A stretch of DNA of 48,530 nucleotides from Candidatus Sulfopaludibacter sp. SbA3 (GCA_945893365.1 CAMDED010000046.1:1-48530), one strand, 5' to 3'; counted from the first letter of the stretch, positions 36,494-48,427 are shown. A program made the numbers and translations. The notes: generated by a model from the letters alone, not told the origin.

Positions 36494-37088
36494 GGGCGTC
36501 CCTCGTATCCGTCTCAAGTCGTGCGAACGCTGGTAGTGGCCGCAACGGAGACCAGTCTGTAATCAATTCCGCTAACCTGTGGGCCGCCCTTGCCGGCTTG
36601 AAGCGCTTTGCGCGCCGCCCCGTGGCGCCGCTTGCAGTCCGTAGCGCGATATAAAGCGTCTCCTTGGGGTCTGGTACCCGCTCCCATCTACCGACGGGCG
36701 GTAGATCAAGAGGATCCGTTCCCGAAGGACGATCCGCTGCCTCGCGCAGAGCCGCCTCGTTGTGCAGGAGCCAAGCCTCCTGCATCCTCACGGGCACAAT
36801 GCATACGTGGCGCAATCCGGTTGTGTTGGCGGCCCAAATTTGGGTGTAGCGAACTTCCGGGTTTTGATTCTCGGCGTCGCGGTGCACGAAAAGAATGTCG
36901 CACGGATACAGCGTCGTCGCGACAACCAGCCGTTCACCGAGTCCTTCAGGTTTTTCTCGAAGCCATCTCAGATCAGCCCATCGTATTTCTATTGCCGCCG
37001 ATGTTAGCCGCGCAATTAGCCATTCCAGAATCCGCACGAGCACGACATCGGACGACCCGTCGGTTACGAGCGTAGCTCGAAATGTCAT
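36462..37088 (-). CDS. Small DUF4276/TOPRIM-like protein paired with an ATPase
   Basis: 208 residues. The N-terminus FRATLVTDGSSDVVLVRILE and the segment YPCDILFVHRDAENQNPEVR resemble the two acidic motifs of TOPRIM-type DUF4276 proteins (an acidic residue with Gly near residues 10-14, then D64 and an HRDAE motif at 69-73). The family is often encoded right behind AAA_21 ATPases, and TOPRIM partners in related systems are nucleases. The ATG overlaps the ATPase stop by 4 bp (ATGA), so the two are cotranslated. The first conserved acidic residue is Asp rather than Glu. Assignment to DUF4276 is by motif shape only, with moderate confidence; the nuclease role is inferred. Confidence 0.6.
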   Translation of the reverse strand: MTFRATLVTDGSSDVVLVRILEWLIARLTSAAIEIRWADLRWLREKPEGLGERLVVATTLYPCDILFVHRDAENQNPEVRYTQIWAANTTGLRHVCIVPVRMQEAWLLHNEAALREAADRPSGTDPLDLPPVGRWERVPDPKETLYIALRTASGATGRRAKRFKPARAAHRLAELITDWSPLRPLPAFARLETDTRDALRNLGIVVIE

Positions 37089-38587
37089 TCCACCGGCTCC
37101 GCCTTAGAGGGGACCAGCGGCAATTCGAGCTGCATGTCTTTGCGTTGCATCACCCGTGTGACACCGACACGCCCTTCTCGTTCCTCACTTACCATGCTCG
37201 CGATCGGATTCAGATAGGCCAGCAGATCTCCACGGGTGACGGTGGGTTCATTAACCGCCTCCGCATCGCGCCACGTTTTCGAGAGGTGGCGTATTGACAA
37301 TCGAGACGATTCCGCGCCGTTCCACATGCCGGGTCCCGCTTGGGCCAAGAGCAAGGCGTCATCATGCACACACGCGACAACGGACGGTGAGTGAGTATTG
37401 ACGATCACTTGCCTAAGAGGATTGTCTACGTCAACCGGCTCTTGCACATCAACAGCCAAATCGCCGAGCAGTTCGATCACGGCAGCGATTCGGAGGGGAT
37501 GCATCCCGTTCTCCGGCTCTTCGAGGCAAAGTAGTCGTCGGCTCTTCGGATCAGCCTCCATTACAGTCAGCGCGAGAAAACGCAACGTGCCGTCGGACAA
37601 GGCACTGGCGATGTGCTCAGTATTATGGCGATCAGTCATGGCAATATTGAGAAGTTGGCGTTTTTCGTCCACATCAACGGAGACTCGACGCACGTTCTCG
37701 ACAAGCTGCGAGAGTCTGTTGGCGACGCGGGCATAGACGTCTCCCGCTCCGCCGGGGTGGTCTCGTTCAGCCGTCTGGGCAAGTTCGTAGAGCGCGGCTG
37801 GCAAATGGGCTCCATTAGGGCCGATGCTGCGAGAGGCGGTGAATCCGTCAGGTGCGCGCAACGCCGACGGCTCAAGCTGGAGTTGGGTCCAACTCGCCAT
37901 CTCTTCTTGCGCGAGGACAAGCGTTCGATGTTCAGCGGCATTATTCACCGATGACAGCATTGTGCGTGGCAAATTCGACGCAGGAACGCGCCGCGGACGG
38001 CCGCCACCCAAACCACCAACGCTGTCGGCGTGAAGCGAGACAACTGTCCCATCGCTTTCAATCTCGGTCGAGATGTAAGGACTCGTTCGCCGGCCGAGCA
38101 CAGCCGAATCTCGCCATGCCTTCTTGTGCGGAAACCCAAGGCGAGTCTTGGCTCCCGATCGATTTATGTGCGTCATCCGCTCGCGGACTATTTCCAACGC
38201 ACCCATGGTCTTGATAGTCTTGTCAGGTCGATAGCGCAGTTCCAGTTCGTATTGGAGGAATGTCATCGACGCTGTAGCTGTCTGGCCGAGGGCATCCTCT
38301 CCTTCCGCGGGAATCACCAATTCCGCAACGAACTTCATAGTGTCGGCGATCTCCCCACCGTTTCGCCGAAATAGAGTCCGCACATCACCACGACGTGCAT
38401 CACCACCTCGCACGGTTAGCGCGGCTTCAACAAGAGGCTTGCCTGCCAGCGCCGCAAGGAAAGCGATCGCATCAAAGAGATTGGACTTCCCGACGCCATT
38501 AGGCCCGGCAATACACGTAAAGGGGCCAAAGCGGACATCGACGCGAGCTAGATTCTTGAAGCCATCCACCTTCAGGCGCGTCAACAT
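37085..38587 (-). CDS. AAA_21 / AAA15-type ATPase, likely defence module
   Basis: 500 residues from the ATG at 38587 (MLTRLKVDGFKNL), the usual N-terminus of this family; upstream in-frame ATGs (38611, 38737) add unrelated sequence. Motifs: Walker A GPNGVGKSN (28-36), an ABC-like signature SDGTLR (331-336), Walker B RLLCLEEPENGMHP (351-364) and NTHSP (397-401). The middle part (about 60-260) is variable. This is a SMC/OLD-like ATPase of the COG4637/AAA_21 type. With the overlapping small acidic protein it resembles two-gene defence modules such as PARIS or AbiL/RloAB, in which an ATPase controls a small TOPRIM or RloB-type partner, but it is not the same partner family. ATPase assignment is sure, the defence role inferred. 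Confidence 0.85.
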   Translation of the reverse strand: MLTRLKVDGFKNLARVDVRFGPFTCIAGPNGVGKSNLFDAIAFLAALAGKPLVEAALTVRGGDARRGDVRTLFRRNGGEIADTMKFVAELVIPAEGEDALGQTATASMTFLQYELELRYRPDKTIKTMGALEIVRERMTHINRSGAKTRLGFPHKKAWRDSAVLGRRTSPYISTEIESDGTVVSLHADSVGGLGGGRPRRVPASNLPRTMLSSVNNAAEHRTLVLAQEEMASWTQLQLEPSALRAPDGFTASRSIGPNGAHLPAALYELAQTAERDHPGGAGDVYARVANRLSQLVENVRRVSVDVDEKRQLLNIAMTDRHNTEHIASALSDGTLRFLALTVMEADPKSRRLLCLEEPENGMHPLRIAAVIELLGDLAVDVQEPVDVDNPLRQVIVNTHSPSVVACVHDDALLLAQAGPGMWNGAESSRLSIRHLSKTWRDAEAVNEPTVTRGDLLAYLNPIASMVSEEREGRVGVTRVMQRKDMQLELPLVPSKAEPVE

Positions 38588-38994
38588 TCGGCAGCATACT
38601 CCCTTGTCCATTAACGCACACACGTCCCGCGTCCGTCGAAGCTCCCGCAGCCCAAAACTCGCATCGTCATGCAACTTTGGGTACATCTCAGCCGGCCGCG
38701 AATCGGAACTTGGACGTGGCTTCATTTCGGACATCAAGGGCCGTTGCAGCCTCAGTCGCGTGAGTCAATCCCGTATTAGGAACGCTCTGGCTAGAACTCC
38801 GTCGGGGCACAAGCGTGGGAGCCTGGGGCGTTCAGTTTCACTTCCGCTTGAGGTATTACGCCCACCCGCAGAATCGGCGACGAGCCGATTCCGTCCACAT
38901 GGTCGACCACTCGGAACGCGCTCCCGAGCGGGCTGCAGGAAGGCGTTGTCAGACCTCTAAGTGAATAGTATCGAGTATGCCCGCTAGGCAAAAA
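38588..38994. other. Intergenic stretch upstream of the ATPase gene
   Basis: Some 400 bp without a supported gene. The ATPase frame is open at 38588-38737, but the first 50 codons show no similarity to the ATPase family. A 66-codon minus frame at 38791-38991 has no recognisable content. No clear promoter hexamer pair was seen. Confidence 0.4.
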
Positions 38995-40470
38995 CTAGGC
39001 GATGATTTCCCGGATAGGCTGTCCGAAATCGATGTCCAACCGCTTGCGGCCTGGAACTTCCAACTTCCGCGGGTCGAGTCCGAGCTGGTGCAGCACCGTG
39101 GCGTGGATATCGGTCACATAGTGCCGGTCCTCGACGGCATGGAAACCGATCTCATCCGTCGCTCCATGCGCGACGCCGCCCTTGATGCCGCCGCCAGCCA
39201 GCCATACGGAGAAACCAAACGGATGATGGTCGCGGCCGTTCGAGCCTTGCGCCCCTGGCGTCCGGCCAAACTCGGTCGCAAATACCACAATCGTGTCGTC
39301 AAACAGGCCGCGCTGCTTCAAGTCCTTGAGGAGACCCGCGATCGGCCTATCCACTTGTTGGCAAAGTTCGGAATGCCCCTTCTTGAGATTACTGTGCGCA
39401 TCCCACCTGCCGGCCCCACCGTTCTGTCCGTGGAACACCTGCACAAAATGCACACCCGATTCCGCTAAGCGCCGCGCCGCAAGGCACATCTCTCCAAACG
39501 GACGAGTCGTATCATGATCGAGGCCGTATAGCCGGCGAGTCGCTTCGTTTTCGTCACTGAAGCGCATCACTTCCGGAACGGCCGTCTGCATCCGAAAAGC
39601 CAGCTCGTATGACTTGATTCGAGCTCTCATGGCCGCATCGTCCGGGTACTCGACAGTCGAAACCCGGCTGAATTCGCTGAGGAGATCGAACTCGCTTTTC
39701 TGCTCCTCTTTCGATACACCGGCCGTCGGCGTGGAATACGGCAGAGAATTCTCGGCGCGTACTTCCAACTGGACTCCGCCGTGCTCCGGCCCCAGGTAGG
39801 CAGCCCCATGAGAGGCAACGCCGCCGCAGCAGGTATCGACGGGTTCACCGAGAACGACGAACTGAGGAAGGTTCTCGTTCATACTGCTCAACCCGTAATG
39901 GACCCACGATCCGATCGTCGGGAATTGCCCTTCGAGCACGTGCCGGCCCGAGTGAAACTGCATTTGCGCGCCGTGATTGTTGTCGGTGGTCCACATCGAG
40001 CGCACCACCGCGATGTCGTCGATGCATTCAGCCACGTTCGGCCACCAATCGCTGACTTCAATTCCGCTTTGACCGTGTTTCTTGAAACCCACCTGCAAGG
40101 GATAGAGGCTCGGATGAATCTTGTGGAGCCCCGCGATCACCTCGCGCAGGTTCTTCTTGACCAGCGGATTTTCCTGATAGTCCTTGTACGGCGTATCGGC
40201 CAAACTATAACCGCCGTACTTAGTCAAAGCCGGCTTGGGATCGAACGTTTCGACGTGGCTGACGCCGCCAATCATGAACAGCCAAATGACACGCTTGGCT
40301 TTCGCGGGGAAATGCGGTTTGCCGTCCGGCGGCTGCCATCCCGCGGTTGCCGCCCGAACGACGCCGTCGCCGCTAAGCATCGCCCCGAGGGAAAGTCCAG
40401 TGAAGCCCATTCCCAGATCGGCGAGGAAGTTCCGGCGTAATATGGGGTGCGAAGCCGGGTACGTCTTCAT
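38995..40470 (-). CDS. DUF1501 protein, alkaline-phosphatase-like fold
   Basis: 491 residues. The ATG at 40470 has AAGGAG eight bases upstream. A Tat-like signal ([22 protein letters not shown]) is followed by the DUF1501 signature: [24 protein letters not shown], FRDLATFPxx-like regions such as [17 protein letters not shown], and [38 protein letters not shown] near the end. DUF1501 proteins are related to sulfatases and alkaline phosphatases and are exported. They are regularly paired with PSCyt/PSD1 proteins, as here: the gene lies 13 bp after the PSCyt gene in the same operon. The enzyme activity is not established. Confidence 0.94.
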   Translation of the reverse strand: MKTYPASHPILRRNFLADLGMGFTGLSLGAMLSGDGVVRAATAGWQPPDGKPHFPAKAKRVIWLFMIGGVSHVETFDPKPALTKYGGYSLADTPYKDYQENPLVKKNLREVIAGLHKIHPSLYPLQVGFKKHGQSGIEVSDWWPNVAECIDDIAVVRSMWTTDNNHGAQMQFHSGRHVLEGQFPTIGSWVHYGLSSMNENLPQFVVLGEPVDTCCGGVASHGAAYLGPEHGGVQLEVRAENSLPYSTPTAGVSKEEQKSEFDLLSEFSRVSTVEYPDDAAMRARIKSYELAFRMQTAVPEVMRFSDENEATRRLYGLDHDTTRPFGEMCLAARRLAESGVHFVQVFHGQNGGAGRWDAHSNLKKGHSELCQQVDRPIAGLLKDLKQRGLFDDTIVVFATEFGRTPGAQGSNGRDHHPFGFSVWLAGGGIKGGVAHGATDEIGFHAVEDRHYVTDIHATVLHQLGLDPRKLEVPGRKRLDIDFGQPIREIIA

Positions 40471-40483
40471 AAGCTACTCTCCT

Positions 40484-43108
40484 TCATCGGATCGTCACGA
40501 AATCATTGTGGTTGAGCAGGACGTGAACAAAGCTTTCTCGCGCGCGTTCCCCGGTGGGCGCGGACACCTTTAGAGACGCGAGCAGCTCCGGCTGCCGCAC
40601 GAGGAATCGCTCGCCGATCGATTGTTCCTCGGTGGATGGAAGACGTCCGAGTACGGTCTCAAAGGCCGCTTTGACGAAAGCGGCGGGCGCAGACTCCAGG
40701 CCGATGCTCTTCGCAAGCACGCGGGCCTGCTCCTGGCCGATCCGGCTGTTGGCCAGGGCAAGCGCCTGCTGCGGGACCACGCTCTCGTTTCGCGTATAGC
40801 ACTCGGCGGGATTCGGGGCGTCGAACATCTTCAGAAATTCCATCTGCGTATCGGGCGAATGCCGGAAATAGATGCTGCGGCGCCGCGATTCGAGACCTTT
40901 CGTTTCGTCGATCTCCGGGCCGCCCATCGCGGAATCCATCCGACCGGCCAGATAGAGGATGCTGTCCCGCACGACTTCGGCTTCCATCCGCCGCGGATTC
41001 ATACGCCACAGATATTTATTTTCAGGATCGATGGCGGCGCTTGGGTGGTTTGCCTCCCCGGCGGTTGAGCGCATGCGGTACGCACTGCTCGTAACCATCA
41101 AGCGGTGGATGGCTTTCATACTCCAGCCGGATTTCACGAACTCCGTGGCGAGCCAGTCGAGCAGCTCGGGATGAGAAGGAGCCTTGCCGTTCAGGCCGAA
41201 ATCGAAAACAGTGCTCACCAGCGGCTTCCCGAAATGACGCAGCCACATATGATTGATCGCCACCCGCGCCGTGAGAGGGTTGCCGGCGGAGGCAATCCAT
41301 TGGGCGAGCGCCGTGCGCCGGCCGGTACTCTTGTTCAGATACACCTTGCCGATGGAGCTGTATTCGGCCTCCTGAGTCAGCGCCTTTTGCGCCGCGCTCA
41401 GCCGCTTCTGGGCTTCGGTTATCTTCTTCTCATCCGGCTTCTCCGCCCGCAATGCTTCAGTGAACTCAAGCTGGGCTCGCAGCACGTTTTCGTCCGCTTT
41501 TAATATGCCCGCTTTGCGCTCGGCCTTCTTCGCCGCGTCGGCGAGCGCCTCGTACCCAAGATCCGGGGGAACTGCGTACTTCGCCTGATCGGCGGCAATC
41601 CTGGCCTCAAGCGCGGGTAAATACTCTTTGGCGGCGGCGAGCGCTTTTTGCGCCAGTGCGAGCTGGTCGGACGCGCCACGCAACTTCTCGTAGCCCGCCT
41701 TCAGGTTTACGCTTTCCAGTTCCCGCTCAACCGCCGTGTACGCTTCCCGCTTCTTGCCGAGCTCCGCTTCGGCGCGCTCGATATCGGATTTTGCCTGTGC
41801 AATCAGATCGGCGTGTACAAACGAGCGGTGGTCCGGATAATAGGATTCGATGGGAAGCGAAACAGATTCGATCTTGCCCAAGGGCGCCCCGAGCGACAGG
41901 GGAACCGCGGGCGTCAGCACGTTCTCCTTGTCGGGATTCTGAATATCACCACGAATCAGAAGATAGGTGGGGCGATCGAGAGCGGCGTCATAGATCCGTG
42001 TGAGCCCATCCTTATCGGTATCGACTTCGCCCTTCACGCGATCCACGCGAACCTCGTACGGTTCGAAGAAAGAGCGGAACTTATAATACTCGGCCTGCGA
42101 AATGGGATCGTACTTGTGATCGTGGCAGCGGGCGCATTTTACGGTGAGGCCGAGAAGCCCCAACGCCGTGTGGTCGACCGCGTCCTGCAGCCAGCCATCC
42201 CGGTCATACTTGCTGTAATTGCGGGCCAGGAAACCGGTGGCGGGCAGAGAGTTCGGATCTTTCGGCGAGATTTCGTCGGCTGCGAGCATATCGACGACCA
42301 TGTCGTCATAGCCCTTGTCGCGATTGAGCGATTCGACGATCCAGTCGCGCCAGCGCCACATGAAGCGGTGACTGTTGCGAACATCGTTGCCTTTCCGCCA
42401 GCCATACCAGTCGCTGTAGCGCCAGACATCCATCCAGTGGCGGGCCCAGCGCTCGCCGTAGCGTGGATCCGCGAGCAGCCTGTCGACGGCTGTTTCATAT
42501 GCGTTCGGTGAGCCGTCGGCCAGAAACCGGTTGATCTCGGCCGGAAGGGGCGGCACCCCGATCAGGTCCACATAAGCCCGGCGAAGCAATGTCCGTTTGT
42601 CGGTCTCGGGCTGTGGGACCAGATTCCGCTTGGCGTGCTCGGCGGCGAGGAAGGCATCGATCGGATTGCGCACCCAATCCGCATTCTTGACGACAGGAAT
42701 CGCCGGACGCTTGGGAACGACAAAAGCCCAGTGCTTCGAAGCGGCAGGTTCAGGCGCAGCCGAAGCCTCGATCGGCCGCTCGTAGAGCGCGTCTTGATCG
42801 ATCCACTTGGCGATCGCCTCGAGTTCCGCCTCAGAGAGCTTGACGGCTTGAAAAGGCATGTGCGGCTCAACGTCGTGTTTGGCGACTTTGAGCAACAGGC
42901 TCGCTTTGGAGTTGCCGGGCACGATGGCGGGTCCGCGGTCGCCGCCTCGAATGGCGAGATCCCGACGCGATAGATCCAGGCCCGATTTCTTTAGCTGAGC
43001 GGAGTGACAACCGACACAACGCTTTTCGAGGATCGCGCGTCCGAGAGGCTGTTCCGCCTGGACGAGTAATGGAAGAGAGGCCAGGACCAATACACGCAGC
43101 CACGTCAT
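40484..43108 (-). CDS. PSCyt1/DUF1549/DUF1553 (planctomycete-type cytochrome c) protein
   Basis: The ATG at 43108 starts a signal peptide (MTWLRVLVLASLPLLVQA); in-frame ATGs at 43135 and 43198 add a charged leader. The 874 residues contain a cytochrome c module with heme motif CVGCH (ILEKRCVGCHSAQLKK) and a second CARCH (LTVKCARCHDHKYDP) in the DUF1549 (PSCyt2) domain (RRAYVDLIGVPPLP, RYGERWARHWMDVWRY). A long coiled coil spans about 425-590. The C-terminal DUF1553 (PSD1) follows: TARVAINHMWLRHFGKPLVST, HRLMVTSSAYRM, RRMEAEVVRDSIL, YTRNESVVPQQALALAN. Such proteins are exported and often fused or paired with sulfatase-like DUF1501 proteins in Planctomycetes and Acidobacteriota; function unknown. 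Confidence 0.94.
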   Translation of the reverse strand: MTWLRVLVLASLPLLVQAEQPLGRAILEKRCVGCHSAQLKKSGLDLSRRDLAIRGGDRGPAIVPGNSKASLLLKVAKHDVEPHMPFQAVKLSEAELEAIAKWIDQDALYERPIEASAAPEPAASKHWAFVVPKRPAIPVVKNADWVRNPIDAFLAAEHAKRNLVPQPETDKRTLLRRAYVDLIGVPPLPAEINRFLADGSPNAYETAVDRLLADPRYGERWARHWMDVWRYSDWYGWRKGNDVRNSHRFMWRWRDWIVESLNRDKGYDDMVVDMLAADEISPKDPNSLPATGFLARNYSKYDRDGWLQDAVDHTALGLLGLTVKCARCHDHKYDPISQAEYYKFRSFFEPYEVRVDRVKGEVDTDKDGLTRIYDAALDRPTYLLIRGDIQNPDKENVLTPAVPLSLGAPLGKIESVSLPIESYYPDHRSFVHADLIAQAKSDIERAEAELGKKREAYTAVERELESVNLKAGYEKLRGASDQLALAQKALAAAKEYLPALEARIAADQAKYAVPPDLGYEALADAAKKAERKAGILKADENVLRAQLEFTEALRAEKPDEKKITEAQKRLSAAQKALTQEAEYSSIGKVYLNKSTGRRTALAQWIASAGNPLTARVAINHMWLRHFGKPLVSTVFDFGLNGKAPSHPELLDWLATEFVKSGWSMKAIHRLMVTSSAYRMRSTAGEANHPSAAIDPENKYLWRMNPRRMEAEVVRDSILYLAGRMDSAMGGPEIDETKGLESRRRSIYFRHSPDTQMEFLKMFDAPNPAECYTRNESVVPQQALALANSRIGQEQARVLAKSIGLESAPAAFVKAAFETVLGRLPSTEEQSIGERFLVRQPELLASLKVSAPTGERARESFVHVLLNHNDFVTIR

Positions 43109-43271
43109 ACCGACTAATCTATCTCTTTTCGACATAGTTTGCACGGGCCCGCGATGCTCCGGAGGGAAGCTCGCCCCCCTGGCACAAGGCTGACGCACGA
43201 ATCAGCACTTAGGACCTGGAAGGAAACAACCGTTGCAATCGGCAGCCGGTGGGGCGCTACCGCGCAAATGG

Positions 43272-43355
43272 CAGGCCACAAACGACGATGGCCTGCCCCA
43301 CCGCCACACGTTCCATCGGCAAATCTGCAACATTTATTTCCCGACAAGCCCTTAC
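43272..43355 (+). repeat. Dispersed intergenic repeat, copy 1
   Basis: About 84 bp, from CAGGCCACAAACGACGATGG to the stop codon of the receptor remnant, match the reverse complement of 48196-48280 at about 80-85% identity, including CCCCACCG, GTTCCATCGGCAA and TTATTTCCCGAC. It sits downstream of the receptor remnant; no ORF is involved. Confidence 0.8.
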
Positions 43356-43456
43356 CGGAGAAACTTTAACGAAAGCTGGATGTCGCGTGGATCGCGCGTG
43401 GTCCCACCGATCCGGCCGAACTGAGCGGTCCCGATCGTCGCGCCGGGAGCATCGGC
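43352..43456 (-). pseudogene. C-terminal remnant of a TonB-dependent receptor
   Basis: The minus frame ends PGATIGTAQFGRIGG, TTRDPRDIQLSLKFLR and stop, the hallmark of the last barrel strands of Oar-type receptors (usually ending in Phe). Upstream, related-looking segments occur in different frames, so frameshifts or deletions have destroyed the rest. The gene end lies inside the dispersed repeat. This is a second receptor relic, besides the one at 35770-36063. Confidence 0.72.
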
Positions 43457-43751
43457 GGCGCGAGAGCCGAAGGACGCGACAGATCGTAACTTCGCAAAAT
43501 AATACTGGCTGGTGGGTGTCGTGTCCAGGTTTGATGTTGGTTTGGCGGATGAAAGGATCGTTGATCGCCAAGTCCACCCATGTGTTGGCGGCTTCGCGCC
43601 GATAGCCTCGCCATTGTGGCTGTTTGGGAGCGCTTGAGGCGGCGCCCGAAGCGGCTCGTCCGGGATCTTCGCCAAGCGCACGTCGCCGAATCCCCAATTT
43701 GACGCTAAAATGGAAACTGGTGTCCCACTGCTTCGCGAGACCTGATTCATT
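43457..43751. other. Leader region of secA
   Basis: A TTGACG hexamer lies about 43710-43715 but no -10 box is found at normal spacing. The stretch otherwise contains decayed receptor sequence on the minus strand; no secM-like arrest peptide was seen. Confidence 0.35.
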
Positions 43752-46568
<2,817 letters not shown>

Positions 46569-46668
46569 CCCGGGCCTGGCGGAAACACGGAGCTCAAGGA
46601 CCATCCAGGCGCCACCCGCCGCAATTGTCCCTTTAAGGACGATCCGGCGGCTGCGGGTGCCTGCCCGT

Positions 46669-47799
46669 ATGGCGCCTACCCTCCTTTTCGCCGCGATACT
46701 GCTCCTCCCCTCACTCGCGGGGGCGGCGATCTGGCCGGAACGGTTAGGAGACTTCGAGCGCGCGTCAGCGAGGCGGTTCGCCGTCGCGGACCGCTCGATC
46801 TGGCTTGAATACGGCTTTGAAGACGCCGAGCAGGTCCGTTACGAAAAGGACGGAAAGGGATGGACGGCGACGGCCATCCGTCTCCACGATTCCACGGGAG
46901 CGATGGCGGCATTTCAGTGGCAGCGCCCGGCTGGCGCCATCCCATCTCAGCCAAACCCGTCCGCGCCCGTTCCTTTGCCGGCGCAATCCGGCGCGCAGCC
47001 TGCCGCGACCCAGCCCGACGCTACGCCCGCGGCAACCCAGCCCTCAGGAGCGCAGCCTTCCGGTACTCAGCCTGCGGGAACCCGGCCTGGACCGAAGCCT
47101 TATCGGCCGGAGTTGCTGGCTGTCGAGACTCCCGGCGCCTTCATGCTCGCGCACGGCAACTACTTGCTGACCTTCTCCGGGAGAAAACCCGAGCAGGCCG
47201 AGCTGGAGGAGCTTTACCAAGTTCTGCCCCGCCTCGAGCAGTCTTCCTTGCCCATACTGCGAGAATATTTACCCTCCCAGAACCGCATCCCGGGCTCCGA
47301 ACGCTACGTGCTCGGACCGGTGGCGCTCGAGAGGTTTCAGCCCGGCATAGCCGTTTCCACGGCGGCGTTCCATATGGGAGCTGAGGCCCAGATCGGCCGT
47401 TTCCGCGCCGCCCACGGAGAAATCACGCTCGGAGTGTTTTCCTACCCCACCCCGTCAATGGCCCGGGAGCGGGCCGAGGCGTTTCAGAAGGTCCAGGGCG
47501 CCGTTGTAAAGCGAACCGGCCCGCTGATCGCCGTGATCCTCTCTCCTCCCGACCTTGACGACGCGGAGCGTCTTTTGGCGCAGATTCGCTATCAGGCTAG
47601 CGTTTCCTGGAGCGAATATGTGCCGTCCCGGAAGGACAACATCGGAACCCTCATCGTGAATATTTTCATACTGATCGGGTTCCTCCTGGTGTTCGGAACC
47701 GTGGCCGGAGTCGCGTTCGGCGGCATCCGCGCTTTCCGCCGGAACCGGTCCGCCACCGATCCGGACGCGCTCACTACGCTCCACCTCGGCGGGAGATAA
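46669..47799 (+). CDS. DUF6599 family protein, exported and membrane-anchored
   Basis: 376 residues from the ATG at 46669; the frame is open upstream into secA, but the signal peptide (MAPTLLFAAILLLPSLAGA) begins here. The family pattern is clear: FAVADRSIWLEYGFEDAEQV, TATAIRLHDSTGAMAAFQWQRP, SERYVLGPVALERFQPGI, AFHMGAEAQIGRF, LGVFSYPTPSMARERAEAF and AVILSPPDLDDAERLLAQIRY. A C-terminal helix (VNIFILIGFLLVFGTVAGVAFGG, about 335-358) anchors it with a short cytoplasmic tail. Residues about 95-145 are an extra low-complexity stretch with a roughly 5-residue period (QPAAT, QPDAT, QPSGA, QPSGT). DUF6599 is an Acidobacteriota family of unknown function. Confidence 0.85.
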   Translation: MAPTLLFAAILLLPSLAGAAIWPERLGDFERASARRFAVADRSIWLEYGFEDAEQVRYEKDGKGWTATAIRLHDSTGAMAAFQWQRPAGAIPSQPNPSAPVPLPAQSGAQPAATQPDATPAATQPSGAQPSGTQPAGTRPGPKPYRPELLAVETPGAFMLAHGNYLLTFSGRKPEQAELEELYQVLPRLEQSSLPILREYLPSQNRIPGSERYVLGPVALERFQPGIAVSTAAFHMGAEAQIGRFRAAHGEITLGVFSYPTPSMARERAEAFQKVQGAVVKRTGPLIAVILSPPDLDDAERLLAQIRYQASVSWSEYVPSRKDNIGTLIVNIFILIGFLLVFGTVAGVAFGGIRAFRRNRSATDPDALTTLHLGGR

Positions 47800-47948
47800 G
47801 CGGCAAAGTTTTGTTCGCCTTAGACGGAAATCCACAGGGAAAAACCGCTGTTTCGGTCCTTTATTTCGCCAGCTGTGGAAAACGGTCTCGCCGCTAACGC
47901 ACTCATCCGGATAGCCTTACGGACAAAGCAAACGCTTCTTTTTTTTCC

Positions 47949-47977
47949 TTGACTGAAATCGTCGGTAGAAATATGAT
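47949..47977 (+). promoter_or_regulatory. Consensus sigma70 promoter of the small RNA
   Basis: TTGACT (47949-47954), a 17-bp spacer and TATGAT (47972-47977) form one of the best sigma70 promoters in the window. The transcription start should be near A47984. There is no ORF behind it; the next feature is a hairpin-rich stretch with an intrinsic terminator. Confidence 0.75.
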
Positions 47978-47983
47978 TCCATT

Positions 47984-48088
47984 ACCAAGGTTTTTGCCGG
48001 CTGCGAAGCCGTCGAGACTGATTCTCCCAACATCACCCAGTTAACCTGGGGATGGGTGCCCACCCTCGTGAAAGGGTGGGCATTTTTT
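47984..48088 (+). ncRNA. Candidate small RNA of about 105 nt, no known family
   Basis: Bounded by the promoter and the terminator. Three hairpins can be drawn: CGGCT-GCGA-AGCCG (about 47998-48011, with a GNRA tetraloop), a 9-bp stem with one bulge (CATC, CCCAG, loop TTAAC, CTGGG, GATG, about 48031-48054), and the terminator stem. No ORF of note and no ribosome-binding site. It does not match tRNA, SRP RNA, 6S RNA, tmRNA or RNase P RNA that I can recognise. It lies downstream of the DUF6599 gene and upstream of the dispersed repeat and the transposase. Function unknown. Confidence 0.62.
48057..48088 (+). terminator. Intrinsic terminator of the small RNA
   Basis: TGCCCACCCT (48057-48066) pairs perfectly with AGGGTGGGCA (48073-48082) over 10 bp around a 6-nt loop, followed by six T (48083-48088). 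It is the strongest intrinsic terminator in the window. Confidence 0.88.
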
Positions 48089-48195
48089 CGCTTACCCTCT
48101 CGTGCAGGGCGCGGTGGAGCGCCCCCGGCCGGCCGGCCGGATCGACGTCGACATGCCGGAAGTACGCTCAACGTACAACCGCCTGCCATATTCGT

Positions 48196-48280
48196 TAGGG
48201 CTCGTCGGGAAATAACTGTTCCGCACTTGCCGATGGAACTGTAGCGCCGGTGGGGCCGGCCATCGTCGTTTTGTGGCCTG
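48196..48280 (-). repeat. Dispersed intergenic repeat, copy 2 (inverted)
   Basis: Reverse-complement copy of 43272-43355 at about 80-85% identity (CAGGCCACAAAACGACGATGG, GTTCCATCGGCAAG, TTATTTCCCGACGAGCCCT). The two copies face each other across secA, the DUF6599 gene and the small RNA. It lies in the gap before the IS630-type transposase. Confidence 0.8.
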
Positions 48281-48393
48281 TTGTGGAGGGCCTACGGCCC
48301 GCGAAACTTCATGAAAAACCGAAGACGGCAACGCAGGCTTGGCCCGAGCTTCGCTTTTTTTGGCTCTCGTGTTTTCATGGGGCTGGTACCTAC

Positions 48394-48418
48394 TTGCAGA
48401 AATCAGCGAAGTCTGCAA
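48394..48418. promoter_or_regulatory. Short inverted repeat before the transposase start
   Basis: TTGCAGA (48394-48400) and TCTGCAA (48412-48418) are perfect 7-bp inverted arms with an 11-nt spacer, ending 9 bp before the transposase ATG. They could be part of the left end of the insertion sequence or an operator; the other end of the element is outside the window. Confidence 0.3.
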
Positions 48419-48427
48419 TCATGAACT

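Noticed and set aside
43695-43751. secA promoter with TTGACG
   Set aside because: No -10 box at acceptable spacing; left as an unassigned leader.
47829-47882. Two DnaA-box-like sequences (AATCCACAG and TGTGGAAAA)
   Set aside because: Each differs from the consensus, only two are present, and neither dnaA nor dnaN is near; not enough for an origin.
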